A stretch of 41,237 nt of DNA from Streptomyces sp. YS415 (GCF_023544665.1 NZ_JAMJFL010000043.1:1-41237); one strand, 5' to 3'. Shown: positions 1 to 7,664, counted from the first letter of the stretch. Program-made: numbers and translations. Notes: generated by a model not told the origin, from the sequence alone.

Positions 1-169
1 GCCGTCGGCCACGCCCACCCCGCGCCCCTCCGTGGCCCCGGTGCACTACCCGCGCCACCGCACCACCGCCAAGCGGCCGCCCAACCGCAGCGCCACCGCG
101 CCCCTCACCTTCGTCCTGCTCATCGCCGCGCCCGCGATCGTCGCCGTCGCCGCGCTGCGCCCGCGCTGA
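1..169 (+). CDS. C-terminal fragment of a membrane-anchored protein (5' end outside window)
   Basis: An open frame enters from the left edge and stops with TGA at 167-169; about 55 residues are visible. They are a Pro/Ala/Thr-rich linker with basic residues, then one hydrophobic segment (around LTFVLLIAAPAIVAVAAL) and a short basic tail, so the C-terminus is probably a membrane anchor. The stop lies 15 bp before the next start, with that gene's GGAGG-like site between, so the two are probably co-transcribed. Function cannot be told from this fragment. Confidence 0.55.
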   Translation, partial: PSATPTPRPSVAPVHYPRHRTTAKRPPNRSATAPLTFVLLIAAPAIVAVAALRPR

Positions 170-184
170 TCCTGGAGGCACCCC

Positions 185-949
185 TTGCCGGAATGGCTTG
201 TTCTCACCCTCGCGATGCTGGCCGCCTGCGTCGTGGTGGTCGCCATCACGTTCATCCGCCATCGCACGGCGGCGGACGACGAGGACCCCTCCGAGACGCC
301 GGACGTCATCGAGTACATGACGATGTGGATCGGCGTGGTGTACGCCATCGTCCTGGGCCTGGCCATCGCCGGGGTGTGGGAGGGGCGCAGTGCGGCGCAG
401 GACCACGTCCAGTCGGAGGCGGTCGCCCTCCACGAGGTCTCGGAGCGGGTCCGGGTGTACCCGCCCGAGGTGCGTGACCGCATTCGGGAGGATGTCAACG
501 CCTATGTCGGACACGTCGTGAACACCGAGTGGCAGGCGATGGCCGACCACGGCGAGGTCACCGAGCGCGGCACCCAGCTCCTCCAGCGCGTCCGCGAGGA
601 CGTCACCGACTACGAGCCGCGCACCGACTTCGAGGCCCAGGCCTACCAGCCGATCGTGGACCAGGTCGCCGCCGCGGACCAGGCGCGCAACGCCCGGGCC
701 AACTCGACCGGGGAGACCATGCCGGGGGTGGTGTGGTTCGGGCTGATCGCCGGGGCCGTCATCACCATCGGGATGATCCTCGCCCTGCAGATCCGGCGGA
801 CACCGCGCGAGCTGATCCTCGCCGTGCTGTTCTCCGCGCTGATCGCCTTCCTGCTCTTCCTCATCTGGGACTTCGACGCGCCCTACAGCCGTGGCATCAC
901 GGCGGACGCGGAGCCGTTCCTGAACCTCTTCCCGGCCGTCAAGGGCTGA
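185..949 (+). CDS. DUF4239-type (bestrophin-like) integral membrane protein
   Basis: 254 residues. It has an N-terminal membrane segment (about 4-23), a second one after an acidic loop (about 48-66), a soluble middle of some 110 residues, and two more near the C-terminus (about 182-203 and 209-228). This two-plus-two arrangement, with the WEGRSAAQDH stretch after the second helix, is typical of the actinobacterial DUF4239 / bestrophin-like family. I assign it by overall resemblance. The TTG start at 185 is chosen because CTGGAGG lies just upstream at about 171-177. No biochemical role is established for the family. A channel or envelope function would be inference. Confidence 0.75.
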   Translation: MPEWLVLTLAMLAACVVVVAITFIRHRTAADDEDPSETPDVIEYMTMWIGVVYAIVLGLAIAGVWEGRSAAQDHVQSEAVALHEVSERVRVYPPEVRDRIREDVNAYVGHVVNTEWQAMADHGEVTERGTQLLQRVREDVTDYEPRTDFEAQAYQPIVDQVAAADQARNARANSTGETMPGVVWFGLIAGAVITIGMILALQIRRTPRELILAVLFSALIAFLLFLIWDFDAPYSRGITADAEPFLNLFPAVKG

Positions 950-1082
950 GGGGAGTTCACCCCGGGGGACGGAAGGCGCCACGCCGCCGCCGTCCCCCGG
1001 CCGCAGGAACGGCTGTCCCCTGAGCGGCCCACACGCTTGCCCCATTCGTACGACTGCGTTCGCGCAGGTGTGTACACCTTCC

Positions 1083-1088
1083 TAGCGT
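1083..1088 (+). promoter_or_regulatory. Candidate -10 element (TAGCGT) for the secreted protein at 1165
   Basis: TAGCGT fits the streptomycete TANNNT -10 pattern and lies about 77 bp upstream of the start. The same hexamer, as YTAGCGTT, occurs 51 bp before the sortase start at 2624. No convincing -35 is visible. Confidence 0.25.
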
Positions 1089-1164
1089 TTCGACCATCGA
1101 GGTGCATTTCTGTCGAAAGCGGAAAAAGTCCGCAGCTGCTCCTCGGGGACCCGGAGGAACCACC

Positions 1165-1698
1165 ATGCGCGCGATACGCGTCGCTTCGGCCGCACTGCTG
1201 GGCTTGACCGCCCTCACTTTCACCGCGCCGGCCGCCCTGGCGCAGGGCGAGGAGAACATCACGCCGTTCGGCTTCAGCGTCCTGCCCTCCACCATCGCCC
1301 CGGGCGGGCAGGTCACGCTCGTCCTCGACCGGGACGGCGGCTGCAAGGGACCGGCGACGGTCACCTCGGGGGTCTTCGACACGGTCACCATCCGTGCCCG
1401 CCACTCCCGGGCGACGGCGGTCGTGGACTGGGACGCCAGGCCGGGTGCGACGTACGCGGTGACGTTCACCTGCGAGGGCATCAGCGGCTCGACGGATCTG
1501 ACCATCGCCGGCGGCCGTACGCCCACCGTTCGTCCCGAGCCCCTGCAGCATCCCCACAAGGGTGTGCACGCGGGCGGCGGCGGCACCTTCGCCGGGTTCG
1601 ACCTCCAGGAGATCGGGCTCGGGGCCGCGCTCATCGCGGGCGCCCTCGGGACGGCGTACCACCTCTCCCGCAAGCGCACCTCGGAGGACGGCGGCTGA
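1165..1698 (+). CDS. Secreted, membrane-anchored Ig-like protein, paralogue A
   Basis: 177 residues starting at ATG 1165, eight bases after GGAGG (1152-1156); a longer frame from 1102 lacks such a site. Signal peptide at about 1-27, ending ALA-Q. The mature part looks like a small beta-sandwich with the core LPSTIAPGGQVTLVLD and two cysteines, probably disulfide-bonded. A Gly/His-rich linker, one C-terminal hydrophobic segment (about 146-165) and a basic tail follow. The gene at 1796-2281 on the other strand encodes a protein with the same plan and core motif, so the two are paralogues. A class F sortase lies 900 bp away, but there is no LPXTG-like motif before the anchor. Function unknown; a wall-associated surface protein is likely. 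Confidence 0.8.
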   Translation: MRAIRVASAALLGLTALTFTAPAALAQGEENITPFGFSVLPSTIAPGGQVTLVLDRDGGCKGPATVTSGVFDTVTIRARHSRATAVVDWDARPGATYAVTFTCEGISGSTDLTIAGGRTPTVRPEPLQHPHKGVHAGGGGTFAGFDLQEIGLGAALIAGALGTAYHLSRKRTSEDGG

Positions 1699-1716
1699 CG
1701 CCGGTCCCGCACGCAC

Positions 1717-1763
1717 AGGCCTTCGCCCCGGTTCCCCCGCGAGGGGGGCCGGGGCGAAGGCCT
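1717..1763. terminator. Strong bidirectional terminator between convergent genes
   Basis: A perfect 15-bp stem (AGGCCTTCGCCCCGG pairing with 1749-1763) is extended by a G/C-rich stem with G-T pairs around a short loop near 1738-1742. It lies 19 bp after one stop and 33 bp before the other gene's stop, as expected for a shared terminator. There is no T-tract, which is common in streptomycetes. Confidence 0.85.
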
Positions 1764-1795
1764 TCACTGACGTGCGATCCCCGAGGAGATGCGGA

Positions 1796-2281
1796 TCAGA
1801 TCCCCTTCTCGGACCTGCGCCGCATCCAGAACAGTCCGCCGCCGACCACGGCCGCGGCCACCAGGCCGCCGCCGATGGCGATGTCGGTCGGGGTGGCCCC
1901 CGAGGAGGAGCTGCCGCCGATACCGCCGCGCACACCGCCGATGACGGTGAACGCGGCCGGACGGGTCAGCGTCCTGCCGGAGCAGGTGACGGTGATGTCG
2001 TACGTGCCCGGGCTCGCGTTGCTGTTGATCGTCGCGGTGCCCTTCGAGGTCTCGTTGGCGCCGTGGATGGGCGACAGCGTGGTCGAGGGGAAGGCGTTCG
2101 AGGTCGCGGTGCCGCCATGCCGGCAGCCGTCGACGGTGATGGTCATCTGGCCCCCGCGGGCGATGACACTGGGCAGGGCGACGATGTTGCTCGGCTGGTC
2201 CCAGGCGACGGCCGCGGGGGCGGCGAGCCCGATGGCGGCGACCGCCGCCGCTGACACCGCCAGGGCACGAGAGTTGCGCAT
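1796..2281 (-). CDS. Secreted, membrane-anchored Ig-like protein, paralogue B
   Basis: 161 residues from ATG at 2281, preceded by GGAGGATC. A longer frame to 2452 exists, but its first 57 residues look non-coding. Signal peptide about 1-27 (ends AVA-W). The mature domain carries LPSVIARGGQMTITVD, matching LPSTIAPGGQVTLVLD in the neighbour at 1165-1698, and two cysteines. A Gly/Ser-rich linker, a hydrophobic segment (about 131-150) and a MRRRSEKG tail follow. No LPXTG/LAXTG-type sorting motif is visible. It converges on its paralogue across a strong terminator and diverges from the class F sortase at 2624. A cell-surface protein is likely; a link to the sortase is inferred from position only. 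Confidence 0.8.
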   Translation of the reverse strand: MRNSRALAVSAAAVAAIGLAAPAAVAWDQPSNIVALPSVIARGGQMTITVDGCRHGGTATSNAFPSTTLSPIHGANETSKGTATINSNASPGTYDITVTCSGRTLTRPAAFTVIGGVRGGIGGSSSSGATPTDIAIGGGLVAAAVVGGGLFWMRRRSEKGI

Positions 2282-2623
2282 CTGATCCTCCGCGGAAGAC
2301 GCCCCGGGAACCGTCCCCGGTCGATCGGCGAGAAAGCGCCTCCCAGAAAGACCCTCAGATGCCCGGCTGGAGGCCGCATTTCGAGAATGGTCCGTCCTGG
2401 TGAGAGGACACGCCGGAGGAAAACCGCACAATCGGATATTGCCGCAGGTCACGGCCCGTCAGAAAATTCCTTTCGACGGCAACTCGGATGGCGCACCACA
2501 GGATGCCGAATGGAGTCCAAGCCACCCGTTCGCAGCCGCACCCGTCGCCGGTTTCCCGCTCGGGACTTAGCGTTCTCGTATGCGCGAATGACGGGGCGAC
2601 GGCCGCGTCGAGAGGGGTAGCGA
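2282..2623. other. 342-bp divergent intergenic region (paralogue B / sortase)
   Basis: Holds the ribosome binding site of paralogue B (about 2284-2291) and presumably two divergent promoters. It is more AT-rich than its surroundings at 2420-2480 and 2565-2595. No ORF with streptomycete codon bias is evident. Confidence 0.5.
2568..2573 (+). promoter_or_regulatory. Candidate -10 element (TAGCGT) for the sortase gene
   Basis: TAGCGT about 51 bp before the sortase ATG, in the context CTTAGCGTT, closely matching the element before the secreted protein gene at 1165 (CTAGCGTT). No clear -35. Assigned from the repeated motif and position. Confidence 0.3.
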
Positions 2624-3286
2624 ATGTCTGGGTCCGAGCTGGCCGAAGAGGAGGAGCAGCGGAAGAAGCGTGCTCCTTGGGGCGTGATAGCGCTTGTTCT
2701 GCTGACCGGCCTCGCGCTCATTCGGAATGGTTCGGGGGAATTCGACGTCGGCCCTCCGCAGCCCGCGTCGGCCGCCGCGGCCGACAGCCGGGTGCCGGAC
2801 GCCACCTTCGCCGGCGCCCCCGCGCCGCTGCCGTACGCCGTGCCCGACCGGGTCAGGATCCCCGCGATCCAGGTGGACGCGCCGATGCTGGCCGTCGGCC
2901 TGGACGCCGAGGGCTGGGTGGACGCCCCGCCGCCGGAGGACCCGAACCTGGCGGGCTGGTTCACCGGGGCCGTCTCGCCCGGCGAGAAGGGCACCGCGGT
3001 CGTGGTGGGCCATGTCGACAACAGCCAGGGGCCCGCCGTGTTCTACGGGCTCGGCGCCCTGAAGAAGGGCAATCGCGTCGAGGTGGCGCGCAAGGACGGA
3101 AAGACGGCCGTGTTCGAGATCTACGGCATCGAGGTGTTCGAGAAGAACAACTTCCCCGGTGACCGGGTCTACGGCTCCAAGGGGACCGCGGAATTGCGGG
3201 TCATCACCTGCGGCGGCGGTTTCTCCAAGCAGAACGGCTACGACGGCAATGTGGTGGCCTTCGCCCGCCTGGTCGAGGTCCGCTGA
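2624..3286 (+). CDS. Class F sortase
   Basis: 220 residues: charged cytoplasmic N-terminus, membrane anchor at about 18-34, Pro/Ala-rich linker, then a sortase domain from about 73. Catalytic His130 lies in VVGHVDN and Cys196 in VITCGGGF, both hallmarks of actinobacterial class F sortases. The third triad member, an Arg some 12-13 residues after Cys in characterised sortases, is not there: Gly208 and Asn209 occupy that region and the nearest Arg is 215. Sortases cleave a sorting signal and join the protein to an amine acceptor outside the membrane. Two anchored paralogues lie immediately upstream but carry no recognisable LPXTG. ATG 2624 has a weak GAGAGGGG site upstream. Confidence 0.9.
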   Translation: MSGSELAEEEEQRKKRAPWGVIALVLLTGLALIRNGSGEFDVGPPQPASAAAADSRVPDATFAGAPAPLPYAVPDRVRIPAIQVDAPMLAVGLDAEGWVDAPPPEDPNLAGWFTGAVSPGEKGTAVVVGHVDNSQGPAVFYGLGALKKGNRVEVARKDGKTAVFEIYGIEVFEKNNFPGDRVYGSKGTAELRVITCGGGFSKQNGYDGNVVAFARLVEVR

Positions 3287-3312
3287 GCGTTCCCCGGCCG
3301 GGCGGGCGCCCG

Positions 3313-4164
3313 TCAGGCGTACTGCCGCCGGGGAACGGTGACGTGATAGCCGGCGTCGAGCAGGTCGGGGAGATAGTCCCGCAGGGCGTGGACGCTCTGG
3401 GAGCGGTCGCCCCCGGCATCGTGGGAGAGGACCACGACGCCGGGGGCGGCGCCGTTCTCCACCCGGCCGACGATGGTCCGGGCACCGGGGGTGGTCCAGT
3501 CGAGGGTGTCGACCGTCCAGGCCAGCGGCTCCATGCCCAGTTCGGCGCCGAGCTGGAAGGCGGCGCGATTCCAGGCGCCGTAGGGGGCGCGGAACCACTG
3601 GGGCCGTTCGCCCCAGGCCTCCTCGACGATGTCGCAGGTACGTTCCATCTGGGAGCGGATCTGACCGCGGGTCAGCCGGGTCAGCAGCGGGTGGGACCAG
3701 GTGTGGTTGCCCACGACATGGCCCTCCTCGGCCATGCGGGCCAGCAGATCGGGGCGGGCGGCCGCCATCTCCCCGCACACGAAGAACATCGCCCGCACCT
3801 GGTACTCCGCGAGGGTGTCCAGGATGGCGGGCGTGTAGCGCGGGTCGGGGCCGTCGTCGAAGGTCAGCACCATGGTCCGGCCGCGGCCGGAGACCCGCAG
3901 CAGCGGGGTGCGGCGGACCAGGGGGCGGCGGGGCACCGCTCGGGGCGGGCCGTAGCCGGTCAGTGGCTGGAGTCGGTAGGCGGAGGGCTTGAGGGCGCTG
4001 CGCGCCTGGGGGCCCGCGGCCGGGGCGGCGGCGGGCCTGACCGGTTCGGTGTCCCCGCCCAGCGCGAACAGCCCGGCGGTGCCGGCCGCCCCGACGGCGG
4101 TGGCGCCGGCGAGCAGGGCCCGGCGGCGGGTGAGCAGCCGGGTGAGCAACGGATCCTTCTGCAT
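3313..4164 (-). CDS. Polysaccharide deacetylase (NodB homology, CE4 family), exported
   Basis: 283 residues. The N-terminus has an arginine cluster (13-15, TRRRALLAG) and a hydrophobic stretch to about 36, resembling a Tat signal peptide. The NodB domain spans about 97-280: TFDDGPD at 101-107 (catalytic base and metal Asp), HTWSHP with metal ligands His154 and His158, RAPYG at 192-196 and LSHDAGG at 246-252 (His248). All expected CE4 motifs are present, so it should be an active metal-dependent N-deacetylase acting on an extracellular polysaccharide such as peptidoglycan or chitin-like glycan; the substrate cannot be read from sequence. It converges with the sortase gene, leaving 26 bp between stops. 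Confidence 0.9.
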   Translation of the reverse strand: MQKDPLLTRLLTRRRALLAGATAVGAAGTAGLFALGGDTEPVRPAAAPAAGPQARSALKPSAYRLQPLTGYGPPRAVPRRPLVRRTPLLRVSGRGRTMVLTFDDGPDPRYTPAILDTLAEYQVRAMFFVCGEMAAARPDLLARMAEEGHVVGNHTWSHPLLTRLTRGQIRSQMERTCDIVEEAWGERPQWFRAPYGAWNRAAFQLGAELGMEPLAWTVDTLDWTTPGARTIVGRVENGAAPGVVVLSHDAGGDRSQSVHALRDYLPDLLDAGYHVTVPRRQYA

Positions 4165-4622
4165 GACTCATCAGTCGCCCGGCCGGGCACCGACGCACCA
4201 CGACGACACCTCAGCGGCGGCAGGATTCCACCCGCCCGGCCCATGACGGGCCGTCAGGAGTGGCGCATCAGGAACTGCCTCACGCCGGGAGGTTGACACC
4301 TTGCCGATGCCGGACGCGGACCTGTCGGCACAGGTCCGCGTCCGGCATGGCGCGCCCGGCCTGGTCCCCTCCGGCGAGGCCGAACGCCGTCGGCGCGCGG
4401 CGCCGCGGTGCTCGCGGGACGCGGGCCGCCGTTCGGGTGCCCGTTTCTGCGGAGTTTGCGCAGGGACGTTCGCAGTGGTGCGGGGCGGGGGTGCACCGAG
4501 GGGGCGGAGGCCGGGCGGCCCCGGCGGGAGTCCGACGGCTCCGGCAGCGCGGCGGCGCCGGCCTCGTCGCCCGTCGGGCCTCCCCCCGGGGGCGCGACCT
4601 GCGGTTCCGATAGCCTCGGCGC
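4165..4622. other. 458-bp divergent intergenic region (deacetylase / universal stress protein)
   Basis: No ORF with convincing codon bias or ribosome binding site was found on either strand. Apart from presumed promoters its one clear structure is the perfect inverted repeat at 4307-4348. A small inverted repeat CGGCCC-ATGAC-GGGCCG lies near 4237-4253. Confidence 0.5.
4307..4348. repeat. Perfect 19-bp inverted repeat with a 4-nt loop
   Basis: Bases 4307-4325 pair perfectly with 4330-4348 around the loop CGGC; the left arm begins ATGCCGGACGCGG. It would form a very stable RNA hairpin or cruciform. It lies between two genes transcribed away from it, so it does not terminate either. It could be the terminator of an unannotated small RNA or an operator. 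No T-tract on either side. Confidence 0.75.
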
Positions 4623-5084
4623 GTGACGGAACAGCACGCGCACCGGTTCGAGCGGGGCACGGACGGGCCCAAGGTCATCGTGGTCGGGGTGGACGGCTCC
4701 GACTCCTCGCTGCGGGCGGCGGCGTACGCGGGTGGTCTCGCCCGGCGCCAGCACGCGCTGCTCGCCGTGGTGTACGTCCAGCCGGTGATGGCGGCCGGGG
4801 CTGCCCTCGGGGCGCCGGTCGCCGAGGTGACCGACGAGATCGCCGAGGATCTGGTGGCGCAGATCCGGGACGCGACGGAGCGCACGAAGGGGATATTCGA
4901 TGTGCGCTGGGAGTTCCACACCGTCCGCGGCGACCCGTACAACGGCCTGGTGAAGGCGGCCGACGACCTCAAGGCGGACGCCGTGGTGGTCGGCGCCTCG
5001 GAACAGGCGGGGCACCGGATCGTCGGTTCGGTCGCCGTCCGGCTGGTGAAGGCGGGGCGCTGGCCGGTGACGGTGGTGCCGTGA
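4623..5084 (+). CDS. Universal stress protein (UspA family)
   Basis: 153 residues, single Usp domain of typical length. The N-terminal strand VIVVGVDGSDSS carries the nucleotide-contacting Asp. The C-terminal end VVVGASEQAGHRIVGSVAVRL is the phosphate-binding loop region, a shortened version of the usual G-x2-G-x9-G-S pattern that still ends in GS. Usp proteins bind ATP or other nucleotides and accumulate under stress; a specific role cannot be assigned. The GTG start at 4623 is the first in-frame start giving a normal Usp N-terminus. It ends 21 bp before the convergent hydrolase stop. Confidence 0.9.
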   Translation: MTEQHAHRFERGTDGPKVIVVGVDGSDSSLRAAAYAGGLARRQHALLAVVYVQPVMAAGAALGAPVAEVTDEIAEDLVAQIRDATERTKGIFDVRWEFHTVRGDPYNGLVKAADDLKADAVVVGASEQAGHRIVGSVAVRLVKAGRWPVTVVP

Positions 5085-5105
5085 CCGGCCCGGCGGGGGC
5101 CTCGC

Positions 5106-5921
5106 TCAGAGGGAGCGGAGGAACTCCAGCACCGCGCGGTTGAAGGCGTCCGGCTTCTCCATGGAGAGGTAGTGGCCGACGCCCTCGAGGGTTTCCGCCC
5201 GTCCGTCCGGCACCTCGCGGACGAGGCGGTCGGCGGCGTCGAGCAGATCGGCCGGTTCGAGGCTGCCGTTGAGCGCGAGCACGGGGACGTCGATCCCGGC
5301 CAGCCGGGACCAGGAGTCGGTCACGCGCACCTGCCAGTCCTTCTCCCCCGGCGTGTGCTTCATGATCGTGTGCAGGGCCATCTCCCTGAGCCGGCGCGGG
5401 ATCTCGGGGTCGATGTCCGCGGCACTGCGGTGTTCGCCGGGCACGACGCGCAGGAAGGCCGCGAGCCAGCCGTCGATGTCACCGGCGCCCAGGGTGCGCG
5501 CGTACTCGGCCAGGATCTCGCGGGTCCACGGGTCCGTGTAGGTGTGGTCGCCGGTCGCGGCACCGCAGGTGACCACGGCGCGGACGAGCTCGGGGTGTTC
5601 CAGCACCGTGTCCGTGGCGATCACCCCGCCCATCGACACCCCGACCAGGACCGCGGGCCCGGCGTCGAGGTGGCGCAGCAGTCCGGCGAGGTCGTCGGCC
5701 CAGCGGAACGGCGCGTTCGCGTTGGCCGAGAACCCGTGGCCGCGGACGTCCGGCGCGATCACCCGGTACTCGGCGGCGAGCGCCGGTATCTGGTCCGCCC
5801 AGAAGCGGTGGTCGACGAACCCGCAGTGCAGGAGGACCACCGGGTCCCCCGAGCCGATGTCCAGGTAGGCGAGGTCACCGTCGGCGGACGGGAAGAAGCG
5901 AAGCTCCGCGGCAGCAGTCAT
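5106..5921 (-). CDS. Alpha/beta-fold hydrolase
   Basis: 271 residues with a complete alpha/beta hydrolase fold. Oxyanion region VLLHCGF (about 29-35), the DVRGHG turn at 58-63, nucleophile Ser96 in GVSMGG, and late catalytic His in GVGHY; the acid is probably within LEPADLLDA. The family covers esterases, lactonases, C-C hydrolases and haloperoxidase-like enzymes, and I cannot name the substrate. ATG 5921 has no good ribosome binding site; a TTG at 5930 (three codons earlier) stands 8 nt after GAGG and may be the true start. It is divergent from a MarR regulator, and an operator-like palindrome overlaps the start codon, so it is probably repressed by that regulator. Confidence 0.85.
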   Translation of the reverse strand: MTAAAELRFFPSADGDLAYLDIGSGDPVVLLHCGFVDHRFWADQIPALAAEYRVIAPDVRGHGFSANANAPFRWADDLAGLLRHLDAGPAVLVGVSMGGVIATDTVLEHPELVRAVVTCGAATGDHTYTDPWTREILAEYARTLGAGDIDGWLAAFLRVVPGEHRSAADIDPEIPRRLREMALHTIMKHTPGEKDWQVRVTDSWSRLAGIDVPVLALNGSLEPADLLDAADRLVREVPDGRAETLEGVGHYLSMEKPDAFNRAVLEFLRSL

Positions 5922-5937
5922 GACAACCAAGGTGTCA
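5921..5937. promoter_or_regulatory. Second MarR-type operator-like site, overlapping the hydrolase start
   Basis: TGACAACCAAGGTGTCA is an imperfect version of the palindrome at 5952-5968 (TGACA...TGTCA arms). It overlaps the hydrolase start codon, so binding could block initiation. The centres of the two sites are 31 bp apart, about three helical turns. Confidence 0.5.
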
Positions 5938-5951
5938 TCCTCTGGATGATT

Positions 5952-5968
5952 TGACAACCCGGTTGTCA
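5952..5968. promoter_or_regulatory. Perfect palindromic operator (TGACAACC-C-GGTTGTCA)
   Basis: An exact 8+1+8 inverted repeat in the 57 bp between divergent starts, the usual size and form of a MarR-dimer site. TTGACA at 5951-5956 overlaps it and could serve as a -35 for the regulator, so the protein probably represses itself and the hydrolase. Confidence 0.7.
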
Positions 5969-5978
5969 TGATGGGGCG

Positions 5979-6467
5979 GTGCATGATGTTCCGGTGAACG
6001 ACAACGACGCCCCGCTCCCCCCCGACGCACTCGGCCACCACGTCTCCGAGGTGTTCGACCTGATCGGCGCGGTCTACCGCCGCGGACTGCGGAAGGTCGA
6101 GCAGGGCGAACAGGTCGAGGGGGTGTCCGTCGGCGTCCGGTCGGTCCTCGGACTGCTGCGGAGGCACGGGGCCATGACGGTGCCGCAGATGGGCCGCATC
6201 ATGGCGCTGTCCCGGCAGTTCGTGCAGCGCATGGTCAATGACGCGGTGGCCGAGGGCTGGGCGGAGGTCACGCCCAACCCGGCGCACCAGCGGTCCTCGC
6301 TGATCCGGATCACGGCCGCGGGCGAGGCGGTGATCGACGCGATCCTCGCGCGCGAGCACGCCCTGAACCGGCAGGTCGGCGGCGATCTGACCGACGCCGA
6401 ACTGCGGGCGTGCAAGCGGGTGCTGAAGGAGATGCTGAGGACCTTCGACCACGTCGACATGGACTGA
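5979..6467 (+). CDS. MarR-family transcriptional regulator
   Basis: 162 residues, typical MarR length. A winged-helix core is visible: helices around VSVGVRSVLGLLRRHGAMTVPQMGRIMALSRQF, the recognition helix SRQFVQRMVNDAV, and the wing with NPAHQRSSLIRITAAG; dimerisation helices flank it. The start is GTG 5979, with an internal GTG at 5994 as alternative; neither has a strong ribosome binding site. It is divergent from an alpha/beta hydrolase with two operator-like palindromes between. By analogy with other MarR pairs it likely represses the hydrolase and itself until a small, perhaps phenolic, ligand binds. The ligand is unknown. Confidence 0.9.
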   Translation: MHDVPVNDNDAPLPPDALGHHVSEVFDLIGAVYRRGLRKVEQGEQVEGVSVGVRSVLGLLRRHGAMTVPQMGRIMALSRQFVQRMVNDAVAEGWAEVTPNPAHQRSSLIRITAAGEAVIDAILAREHALNRQVGGDLTDAELRACKRVLKEMLRTFDHVDMD

Positions 6468-6515
6468 GCGCCGGAGGCGCCGCTCCACGGCTCACGAGCT
6501 GCTCATGGGCGCCGG

Positions 6516-7664
6516 CTACTCCCCCATCACCAGGCCGTCCTCGGCCGCCCCGCGGCTGAACACCACGTCCCGGATCCGGTCCCGCACTCCCGTGACGTCG
6601 GCACCCTGTCCGAGCGCCTGGTTGAGGTTGACCACCCGGCCCGCGTCGATGTCGAACAGCTGGGGCACGAATTCGGCCTTGGTCACCTCCCAGCGCCCGC
6701 CGGGGCTCTTCGGCGGGGCGAAGGTGAAGCGGCCGAGCGTGGACTGGTTGCCGCGCGGGTCGGGGCCGCCCGCGTGATTGAACATCTGGCCGGCGATCTG
6801 GTCGCCCATGCCGTAGATCACCCAGGTTCCGTTGACCTTCTCGTAGGCCTGCGGGACGTGCGCGTGGGTGCCGAGGATGAGGTCGACGGCCGGACGGTCG
6901 CCGGTGCGGGCGGCGGTGAGCGAGCGGGCCAGGGTCAGCTGTTGCCGGTCGGGCTCGTCCTGCCATTCGGTGCCCCAGTGCAGCGACACGACGACCACGT
7001 CGGCGCCCGCCCGGCGGGCGGCCCCGGCGTCGGCGAGGATCCGGCCCTCGTCGATCTGGTTGACGGCCCAGGGCCGGCCGGCCGGGAGCGGATAGCCGTT
7101 GGTGCCGTAGGTGTAGGCGAGGTGCGCCACCTGCGCCCGGCCCGCCCGCAGCACGGTGACCGTGCGCGCCTCGGCCTCCGTGCGGGCGGATCCGGCATGG
7201 CGTACGCCGGCCCGGTCCAGGGCGTCCAGGGTGCGGCGGATGCCGTCGGCGCCGTCGTCGAGGCTGTGGTTGGAGGCGGTCGAGCAGCCGTCGTAGCCGG
7301 TGGCGGCGAGGCCCGCGGCGACCTCAGGCGGGGACTTGAAGGCGGGGTAGCCGGTGTAGTTCCCGTTCTCGCCGTAGACGGTCTCCATGTGGCACAGGGC
7401 CAGGTCGGCGCGGGTCACGAGGGGTTTGACCCCGGCGAGCATGGGGCGGAAGTCGTAGCCCCGGCCGCCCGCGTCGAACCGGGCGCGGTCGATGATCGAG
7501 CTGTGCGGCAGGACGTCACCGGAGGCGACGAGGGTGAAGCCACCGGATGCGGTGGCGGAGGGGGCGGGACGGCCCGGGGCCTCGTGGCGGTCGGCCTGGC
7601 AGGCCGCGCCCGCGGCCAGGACCGCGGTGAGGGCCAGGGCCACCTGTCTACTGCGTGCGATCAT
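6516..7664 (-). CDS. CapA-family (PGA_cap) exported protein
   Basis: 382 residues. The hydrophobic signal sequence ends LAAGAAC around 16-22, lipoprotein-like, although the residue at -3 is not the usual Leu. The mature protein has the CapA / metallophosphatase-like motifs in order: GDVLPH near 50, CHMET, TASNHSLDDG, SLHWGTEWQ, GTHAHVPQ and YGMGDQ. The family includes poly-gamma-glutamate CapA and many uncharacterised actinobacterial proteins. No other cap genes are nearby, so capsule synthesis is not supported. The ATG at 7664 follows GGGGTGAGAG. It converges with the MarR gene (48-bp gap) and diverges from the sigma factor gene. Confidence 0.88.
   Translation of the reverse strand: MIARSRQVALALTAVLAAGAACQADRHEAPGRPAPSATASGGFTLVASGDVLPHSSIIDRARFDAGGRGYDFRPMLAGVKPLVTRADLALCHMETVYGENGNYTGYPAFKSPPEVAAGLAATGYDGCSTASNHSLDDGADGIRRTLDALDRAGVRHAGSARTEAEARTVTVLRAGRAQVAHLAYTYGTNGYPLPAGRPWAVNQIDEGRILADAGAARRAGADVVVVSLHWGTEWQDEPDRQQLTLARSLTAARTGDRPAVDLILGTHAHVPQAYEKVNGTWVIYGMGDQIAGQMFNHAGGPDPRGNQSTLGRFTFAPPKSPGGRWEVTKAEFVPQLFDIDAGRVVNLNQALGQGADVTGVRDRIRDVVFSRGAAEDGLVMGE

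Noticed and set aside
2567..4201. Long minus-strand frames (up to 544 aa) across the sortase and deacetylase
   Set aside because: Shadows of real genes: Arg/Pro/Gly/Ala-rich, without domains, and opposite to genes with clear motifs.
6468..6480. Small GCGCC-GGA-GGCGC hairpin after the MarR gene as a terminator
   Set aside because: A five-pair stem is common by chance in DNA this GC-rich; not listed as a feature.
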